From NCBI GenBank assembly GCA_946482165.1, contig CAMLQS010000133.1:1-12290 (forward strand): a stretch of DNA of 12,290 nt, given 5' to 3'. The notes under the pieces are model-generated. The model made no database searches. It was not told the DNA's origin and worked only from the letters and a program-made list of their open reading frames with translations. Numbering within the stretch: position 1 is the stretch's first letter; every line of letters starts with the position of its first letter. Positions 8,432-12,290 of the stretch are shown here, piece by piece. Both the position numbers and the translations under genes were made by a program. This stretch comes from an uncultured Verrucomicrobiota bacterium (GTDB lineage: Bacteria; Verrucomicrobiota; Verrucomicrobiae; Opitutales; Opitutaceae).

Positions 8432-9406
8432 ATGCACGATCCAACTCATCGTTCCGTCTCCCGATTCAGTCTCGCCGCCGCGCTTTTGCTCCCGGCCGTG
8501 AGCGCCCAGGCCGCCACGTTGGCGTATTATCGTTTCGAAGGGGCGTCGCTCGGCGAAATCGTCAGCCCGGTCGACGATCTTTCCGGCGCCGGCCGTTCCA
8601 TCCATCCCTGGGGGCCGGTGCTGCGGTCCTCGGACGTGCCCGTGGCGAAGGTGCCCGAGACCGGCGCGGGCAACCTCGCCTCCGTGCGATTCCTCGGCGA
8701 CTCCGACTGTTTTTCCAACGCCGACGAGGGGCTCAGTCGTCAGTCTCCGGCGAGCTTCACCATCGAGGCATGGGTGAAATTCGATTCGCTCGCGGGCGTG
8801 CAGACCTTCATCGGTCGCGACGACATCAACGAAGGGGCCGGTCGCGGATCCCTGTTCTATTTTTCGAAGGAGAACGACGCGTTTCCGATGCCCGACCGCA
8901 CGGCCAACGCGTTTCGCGTCGAGTTGGTCACCCGTGACAACGCGGTGATCTCGGTCAACAGCGGCCACGTGGCGCAGACGGGCGTCTGGTATCACGTGGC
9001 CGCGGTGGGCGATGCGACGAAGGGCACGCTTTCGCTTTATGTCGACGGGCGGCAGGTCGGCGATTGCGCGGGGTTCACCGGGCTTTTCGCCCCCTCCGGA
9101 CATGGGATGTGGACCTTTGGCCGCGGCCAGTTCAGCGGCCGCGTGGCCGACCGGTTTTTCGGATTCCTTGACGAGGTGCGTTTCAGCGACGTGGCGCTTG
9201 CGCCGGATCGCTTCCTCAACGCCGTCCCTCCCCCGCCTCCCGTCCCGGTGGCGGTTCCGGCACCCGTGTCTCCGCCGCCCGCGGTGGTGATAGTTCCCGA
9301 GGCGGTTCCGCAAGCTCCGGCGAGTTCTCCGGTTGATGACGATGCGGCCCCTTCGGCGGAAACGGCCAAGCGCCGCCCGGGTTCCTTGTGGCCGGCCAAG
9401 CGTTGA
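8432..9406 (+). CDS. Exported LamG-domain (concanavalin-like) protein with Pro-rich tail
   Basis: The protein has 324 residues from the ATG at 8432, chosen because MHDPTHRSVSRFSLAAALLL and an AQA-ATLA cleavage site make a signal peptide. A frame opening at 8366 would add 22 residues in front of it. Residues about 28-263 form a LamG/Laminin_G_3 jelly-roll: LAYYRFEG at the start, SFTIEAWVKFDSLAGVQTFIGR (109-129), GVWYHVAAVGDATKGTLSLYVDGRQVG (184-210) and FFGFLDEVRFSDVALAPDRF near the end. This fold often binds carbohydrate. Residues about 265-310 are Pro/Val/Ala-rich, and the tail is AKRRPGSLWPAKR with no PEP-CTERM signal, so its cell location (periplasm, released, or held through the tail) is unclear. 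Terminators lie on both sides, which suggests a single-gene transcript. A carbohydrate-binding role beside the hydrolases is inferred. Confidence 0.88.
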   Translation: MHDPTHRSVSRFSLAAALLLPAVSAQAATLAYYRFEGASLGEIVSPVDDLSGAGRSIHPWGPVLRSSDVPVAKVPETGAGNLASVRFLGDSDCFSNADEGLSRQSPASFTIEAWVKFDSLAGVQTFIGRDDINEGAGRGSLFYFSKENDAFPMPDRTANAFRVELVTRDNAVISVNSGHVAQTGVWYHVAAVGDATKGTLSLYVDGRQVGDCAGFTGLFAPSGHGMWTFGRGQFSGRVADRFFGFLDEVRFSDVALAPDRFLNAVPPPPPVPVAVPAPVSPPPAVVIVPEAVPQAPASSPVDDDAAPSAETAKRRPGSLWPAKR

Positions 9407-9436
9407 TTCGCGCCATTTTTCCGTCGTCTGGTTTCG

Positions 9437-9470
9437 CGCCCGTGATCGCCTGAGCGACCACGGGCGTTTT
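9437..9470 (+). terminator. Intrinsic terminator after the LamG gene
   Basis: CGCCCGTG (9437-9444) pairs with CACGGGCG (9459-9466). After a single mismatch the stem continues with four more pairs around a CTGA loop, and TTTT follows at 9467-9470. It lies 30 bases after the stop codon and just before the operator upstream of the regulator. Confidence 0.85.
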
Positions 9471-9484
9471 GCATCTGGTCCGCG

Positions 9485-9506
9485 AATGGACCCGAGCGGG
9501 TCCATT
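9485..9506. promoter_or_regulatory. Perfect palindrome, candidate operator of the LacI-family regulator
   Basis: AATGGACCCG (9485-9494), centre AG, CGGGTCCATT (9497-9506): 10-base arms with no mismatch. It has no loop suited to a terminator and no T run. It lies between the terminator of the LamG gene and the start of the regulator, 88 bases upstream of the latter, a typical position for autoregulation. It shares its right half exactly, and most of its left half, with the site at 5399-5420. Confidence 0.78.
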
Positions 9507-9594
9507 TCCCCGGTGGCGTGTTTGCACTACGATACAAGGCATCCCGGAGGGGCGAATTCGAGAACCTCCTCCGGAAGAAAAACACCTGCGATCC

Positions 9595-10635
9595 ATGTCC
9601 ACCATTCGTATGCTCGCGGAAGAGCTGCAACTTTCCCGGGTCACCGTTTCCGCGGCGCTTCGCGGCTTGCCTTGGGTAAAGTTGACGACCCGCGAGCGCA
9701 TCCTCCGGCACGCCGAAGAGCGCGGCTATGTTTCTGTTGCCGGGGCCGGAGCGTTCTTGGGCGTGGTCTGCATTTTGCGCATCAAAGGGGTCGGACAACG
9801 CGGGCGGGCCGCTGTGGAGCGGCACCGGGTTATCACGCGCGGGGTGCGAGAGGTTGCCTATGAGTTGGGATACGGCGTGGAGGAGTCGGTGGCCGACTTG
9901 GATGATCTCGGAAACTTCGATCAGATGACGAATGATGCCGGCCATTGCGGAATGATCATTCTCCCTGTCTCCAACGACGATCTGCTTCAGCGTAGCCGGC
10001 TGCCTGAAGTGCCCTGCGTCTACACCGACATTCCCTCTGATGCGCTGGGCCTGGACTCCGTTTTTCCGGATTATCACCAGGGCATGTTTCTCTCGCTTGC
10101 CCGGCTCCGTGCTTCGGGGTTTCGACGAACGGGTCTGATGCTGGACAACCAGCTTTCGCTGCCAGTGAGAGAGAGACTGCTCTCGGCTTATGGCTTTGCG
10201 TTCGCCGGTGGCGGGGCGCCTCCGCCTCCGCCCCTTTTCACCCCGGTTCGTTCGCTCGACGTTTCCTCATCGTGGATGCGGCGGCATTCCTTCGATTCGC
10301 TTTTGACGACGGACACGGAACACTCGCGCCGGGTCGCGTCGGAGTTCGCGCTTCCTGTTTTCGGCCTGGCCGCGGAGCCGAGGCCCGGGGAGTCGGGGCT
10401 TAATCTGAACCTTTGCGAAGTGGGGCGGGGCGCGATGGACAAGCTCCACAATCTCCATGTCGGCTCCGGGCGCTCGTTATCATCCTCGTGCGCATTGGTC
10501 GCCACCTCGTGGGTGGTTTGCGATCAAGTCGACGGTGGGCGCCGCGAGCCGGTCGCGAGCACGGTTGCCGGGGACGTCGCCCGTGCAGTGGCCGAAGCGG
10601 AGACGGTCTTGCGCCTTGAGCGCGCGGCGCGCTGA
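9595..10635 (+). CDS. LacI-family transcriptional regulator (divergent)
   Basis: The protein has 346 residues from the ATG at 9595, which places MSTIRMLAEELQLSRVTVSA at the N-terminus as in LacI-family helix-turn-helix domains (TVSAALRG recognition helix, TTRERILRHAEERGY third helix). A frame opening at 9469 would add 42 residues and cover the operator, so it is not used. Residues about 54-310 resemble the periplasmic-binding-protein-like effector domain: FLGVVCILRI, VREVAYELGYGVEE, CGMIILPVSND, PCVYTDIPSD, and HQGMFLSLARLRASGFRRTGLMLD. Effector is probably a sugar from the hydrolase substrates (inference). Oddities: the segment after the HTH (VSVAGAG) lacks the usual A-R-x-L hinge helix, a GGGAPPPPP loop interrupts the second half near 206-213, and the C-terminus extends to ERAAR. 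It is convergent with the flagellar gene whose stop is 25 bases away. Confidence 0.88.
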   Translation: MSTIRMLAEELQLSRVTVSAALRGLPWVKLTTRERILRHAEERGYVSVAGAGAFLGVVCILRIKGVGQRGRAAVERHRVITRGVREVAYELGYGVEESVADLDDLGNFDQMTNDAGHCGMIILPVSNDDLLQRSRLPEVPCVYTDIPSDALGLDSVFPDYHQGMFLSLARLRASGFRRTGLMLDNQLSLPVRERLLSAYGFAFAGGGAPPPPPLFTPVRSLDVSSSWMRRHSFDSLLTTDTEHSRRVASEFALPVFGLAAEPRPGESGLNLNLCEVGRGAMDKLHNLHVGSGRSLSSSCALVATSWVVCDQVDGGRREPVASTVAGDVARAVAEAETVLRLERAAR

Positions 10636-10660
10636 GGGGGTTCTCCCGTCGGGTCGTCGA

Positions 10661-11044
10661 TCAGGCCGCGGCGTGGCGGTCGCGTCCGTCCCCGTGGTCG
10701 CGCGGGGAGGCGGCGTAGGCGCCGCGCACGGCGCGCAGCCGGCGGGAGCCGCGCTCGAGTTCCGCGCGTTCCAGTTCGGAGGCGGCGCGGGCCCGGCCCA
10801 CGCGCTGGCCGAGGGCGGCGTAGCGGGCGCGCAGCGCTTCCGCCCGGGCGAGCGTGGCGGGGTCGGCGGGAGGGGCGCCGTCCTGTTCGGCGGCGAGGCG
10901 GGCGATCACCGCGAGTTCGCGTTCGAGAAGCGCGGCGAGCGCCGGCCAGTCGTCGTGGCCCGCCGCCCCTTCTTCCTCGTGGGCGAAGGATTCGACGCAG
11001 GCGAGCAGGCGCTGCGTGGCGGGACTGGGTGGTTGGTGCGACAT
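10661..11044 (-). CDS. Small alpha-helical protein, probable FliT-like flagellar chaperone
   Basis: The protein has 127 residues from the ATG at 11044-11042 (MSHQPPSPAT). An ATG at 11116 would add 24 residues (MVIIALGNAG and onward) that run across the 11073-11092 palindrome, so the shorter form is preferred. The sequence is almost wholly helical and rich in Ala, Arg, Glu and Leu. It has two coiled-coil-like stretches: WPALAALLERELAVIARLAA (33-52) and the region from ATLARAEALRARYAALGQ to RAVRGAYAA (63-112). Size, composition and position directly downstream of fliS fit FliT, the export chaperone of the filament cap FliD, and the C-terminal ELERGSRRLRAVRGAY resembles FliT/FlgN-type tails. FliT sequences are poorly conserved, so the call rests mainly on context. 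Confidence 0.6.
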   Translation of the reverse strand: MSHQPPSPATQRLLACVESFAHEEEGAAGHDDWPALAALLERELAVIARLAAEQDGAPPADPATLARAEALRARYAALGQRVGRARAASELERAELERGSRRLRAVRGAYAASPRDHGDGRDRHAAA

Positions 11045-11072
11045 GGGAGGATGGGGAGGGATGGGGTGGGTG

Positions 11073-11092
11073 GCAGGGCGGGCCCGCCCTGC
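11073..11092. repeat. Perfect 20-base GC-rich palindrome between fliS and the FliT-like gene
   Basis: GCAGGGCGGG joined directly to its reverse complement CCCGCCCTGC, without a spacer. It lies in the 88-base gap between the fliS stop and the preferred start of the next gene. It could act as an RNA hairpin altering downstream translation or mRNA stability, or be a REP-like element. There is no T run for a terminator on either strand. Confidence 0.7.
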
Positions 11093-11132
11093 GTTCCCGA
11101 GAGCAATGATCACCATTTGGCCGCGCCGTCGG

Positions 11133-11540
11133 TCACGCGACCTTCGCCTCGCCGCCGAGCAGCATTTCGGCCCAGGCCTCGCGCAGGCTTCGGACCAGGC
11201 GCTCGACCTCGACGAGCGGCTCCTCGTCCTTGCGCAGATTGCACTCCTGAAGGCGCCGGAGGTGATACTCGTAGAGCCGGTCGAGGTTTTCCGCCAGCTC
11301 GCCCCCGGCTTTCCGGTCGAGGTTCGCGCGGAGCTCGAGGATCACCGCCTGGGCGCGAAGGAGAGAAGTGTTGATTTTTTGGATACGCGAGAGGTCGTCC
11401 TCGGGCAGGGCGAAGGCGGCGCGGGCCTGGGCCATGAATCGGAGCGCTCCGTCATAGAGGAGGAGCACGAGCTGGCCGGGGCTGGCGGTCAGGATCGACT
11501 GGGTCTGGTAGGCCCGGGCGTAGGGGTGGGCGTTCGACAT
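11133..11540 (-). CDS. fliS: Flagellar export chaperone FliS
   Basis: The protein has 135 residues, normal for FliS. It shows the family pattern throughout: MSNAHPYARAYQTQSILTAS at the N-terminus with the conserved Y...Q...TASP start, QLVLLLYDGALRFMAQA (23-39), the central helix with INTSLLRAQAVILELRANLD (56-75), and LYEYHLRRLQECNLRKDEEP and LVEVERLVRSLREAWAEML at the C-terminus. FliS binds the C-terminal disordered helix of flagellin in the cytoplasm and prevents early polymerisation before export. It begins 10 bases after the FlgM-like gene and is followed by the FliT-like gene, so the three form one operon, probably read from the sigma-28 promoter at 11911-11937. There is no Shine-Dalgarno; the leader is CCCCTCCCC-ATG. 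Confidence 0.96.
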   Translation of the reverse strand: MSNAHPYARAYQTQSILTASPGQLVLLLYDGALRFMAQARAAFALPEDDLSRIQKINTSLLRAQAVILELRANLDRKAGGELAENLDRLYEYHLRRLQECNLRKDEEPLVEVERLVRSLREAWAEMLLGGEAKVA

Positions 11541-11550
11541 GGGGAGGGGC

Positions 11551-11841
11551 TCAGTCGGGGATTTCGCTCAGGTCCTGCGAGTCGGCGATCAGACGCGCGA
11601 CGCGCTCGATGATCTGGAGGGGCGGGTAGTTTGGATCGAGCGCCAGGGCCTCGGCCCGGGCGATCTCCTCGGGCCGCGAGGCGGGCGAGCGGGCGATGGC
11701 TTCGCGCAAATGGTCGGCGCGGGCCGTGGAGACGTGATCGGCCTGGACGCCCGGGCCGGCCGGCGGGCCCGCTGGCCGGACGGGGCGGGGCCCGGGCGCG
11801 CCGGTCCCTCCCGGGCCGATGGAGGTGGAGTTGGTGATCAT
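11551..11841 (-). CDS. FlgM-like small protein (possible anti-sigma-28 factor)
   Basis: The protein has 96 residues from the ATG at 11841-11839, the one start in this window with a Shine-Dalgarno-like GAGG at suitable distance. Residues about 8-33 are low-complexity Gly/Pro. The C-terminal half is helical and reads REAIARSPASRPEEIARAEA, then LALDPNYPPLQIIERVARLIAD. The arrangement of an R-x-E-x-I-A helix, a D-x-N/S-Y-P turn and a final I-x-x-V-A-x-x-I helix matches the small FlgM-type family, in which the C-terminal helices wrap sigma-28 and hold it inactive until hook completion. Position at the head of a fliS operon and a sigma-28 promoter in front of it fit such a role. Sequence conservation of FlgM is low, so the name stays tentative; a structural or unknown flagellar protein is the alternative. 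Confidence 0.6.
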   Translation of the reverse strand: MITNSTSIGPGGTGAPGPRPVRPAGPPAGPGVQADHVSTARADHLREAIARSPASRPEEIARAEALALDPNYPPLQIIERVARLIADSQDLSEIPD

Positions 11842-11850
11842 GGATTGGGT

Positions 11851-11854
11851 CCTC
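11851..11854 (-). promoter_or_regulatory. Shine-Dalgarno-like GAGG before the FlgM-like gene
   Basis: On the minus strand GAGG lies 9 bases before the ATG at 11841. It supports that start and is exceptional here, because the other ten assessed starts have no such site. Confidence 0.5.
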
Positions 11855-11865
11855 GATTTGCTTTG

Positions 11866-11888
11866 GCCCGGGTCGTCAAATCCCGGGC
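11866..11888 (-). promoter_or_regulatory. Hairpin in the 5' leader of the flagellar operon
   Basis: GCCCGGG and CCCGGGC (7-base perfect stem) enclose a 9-base loop. If transcription starts just downstream of the sigma-28 box, this hairpin lies in the leader, ending about 11 bases upstream of the GAGG. It could influence translation of the first gene. There is no T run. Confidence 0.5.
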
Positions 11889-11910
11889 GCCGCAGTTTGC
11901 TTGCCCGGTG

Positions 11911-11937
11911 TCATCGGCACATGCGCGGAATTATTTA
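11911..11937 (-). promoter_or_regulatory. Sigma-28 (FliA) promoter of the FlgM-like/fliS/FliT-like operon
   Basis: On the minus strand TAAA (11937-11934), 15 bases, then GCCGATGA (11918-11911). The FliA consensus is TAAA-N15-GCCGATAA, so spacing is exact and 11 of 12 consensus bases match. It lies 69 bases upstream of the ATG of the FlgM-like gene, leaving a leader of about 60 bases. Confidence 0.8.
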
Positions 11938-12002
11938 GGGCGGGTCTTGTAAATAACTCGGCCCGGCGGGAGCGGGAGGGGCCGATCTCGAATCGGGGGG
12001 GA

Positions 12003-12023
12003 CGGGCGGGCCCCCTCCGCCCG
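12003..12023. repeat. GC-rich hairpin in the gap upstream of the flagellar operon
   Basis: CGGGCGG (12003-12009) pairs with CCGCCCG (12017-12023) around a 7-base loop. It lies about 50 bases past the stop of the partial gene on the right, so it may help end that transcript, but there is no T run. A weaker inverted repeat, CCGAT/ATCGG, lies at 11982-11996. Confidence 0.45.
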
Positions 12024-12072
12024 AGCGTTGCCGACCGGGTGGCGTGCGCAGGGACGCGCCCGCCTACCATTT

Positions 12073-12290
12073 TCAGCGGTCGGTTTTTTCCGCCGGGACT
12101 CGCGGGGGGAGCAGCGAAGCGACGGCGCCAAAGGCGTGGTCGGCGAAGCGGACGGGGCTTTGTTGCACGGCGGCCGCGGGATCGCCGACCCCCGAGGCAT
12201 GGGCGCGCGCCTCCTGACGCGCGCCGCGGGCGGTGGCGGAGTCGCGTGCGTCGAAAATCTCGTCCGCCATCCAGATCGTGTCGGCGTCGT
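12073..12290 (-). CDS. C-terminal end of an unidentified protein, runs off the right edge
   Basis: The frame is open from the right edge (DADTIWMADEIFDARDSATA and onward) to a TGA at 12075-12073, giving at least 72 residues. An internal ATG at 12270 could serve as a start, but the frame continues without a stop to the edge, so a longer protein is likely. The visible part is acidic then Ala/Arg-rich and ends VPAEKTDR. I recognise no domain. It reads in the same direction as the flagellar genes, 231 bases upstream of them and before their own promoter, so it is probably a separate unit. Confidence 0.5.
   Translation of the reverse strand, partial: DADTIWMADEIFDARDSATARGARQEARAHASGVGDPAAAVQQSPVRFADHAFGAVASLLPPRVPAEKTDR

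Noticed and set aside
9522..9533. TTGCAC and TACGAT as a sigma-70 promoter for the regulator
   Set aside because: The two boxes are adjacent instead of 16-18 bases apart, so they cannot be one promoter. No better pair was found.
10457..11374. Plus-strand open frame crossing the FliT-like and fliS genes
   Set aside because: It overlaps the regulator gene and runs antisense to fliS, a certain gene. The Arg/Gly/Ala-rich translation is typical of a shadow frame.

Overview
The window is about 65% GC and most resembles a member of the Verrucomicrobiota, probably Opitutaceae. This is inferred from the combination of secreted GH43/GH30 hemicellulases, a surface protein with an autotransporter-associated beta-strand repeat and a PEP-CTERM tail, a divergent LacI-type regulator, and flagellar chaperone genes. 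No rRNA, tRNA, CRISPR array or insertion sequence is visible.

Positions 1-5292 (minus strand) hold five consecutive genes for exported glycoside hydrolases: GH43 (gene a, cut by the left edge), GH43 (b), GH43 (c), GH30 and GH43 (d). They are read from 5292 towards 1 with gaps of about 30-70 bases and look like one operon. Each encoded protein starts with a signal peptide, and the catalytic Asp/Asp/Glu (GH43) or Glu/Glu (GH30) residues are in place wherever the sequence is complete. Together they suggest release of arabinose, xylose and related sugars from arabinoxylan- or arabinan-type polymers outside the cytoplasm. No transporter or sugar-catabolic gene is present.

Positions 5293-9470 (plus strand) begin with a divergent 339-base intergenic region. 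Then come a large beta-helix PATR/PEP-CTERM protein followed by a hairpin terminator, and an exported LamG-domain protein followed by a second terminator.

Positions 9471-10635 (plus strand) carry a LacI-family regulator. A perfect 22-base palindrome (10-base arms, 2-base centre) lies upstream of it. A near copy lies upstream of the hydrolase operon, at almost the same distance from the start codon. The simplest reading is that the regulator controls both itself and the hydrolase operon, with the two surface-protein genes enclosed between the two sites.

Positions 10661-12290 (minus strand) are a flagellar block: a FlgM-like small protein, FliS, and a probable FliT-like chaperone. A near-consensus sigma-28 (FliA) promoter precedes the first of these. 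The C-terminal end of an unidentified protein enters from the right edge.

Almost every start codon here lacks a Shine-Dalgarno sequence. Instead it follows a pyrimidine-rich stretch ending in CC directly before ATG.
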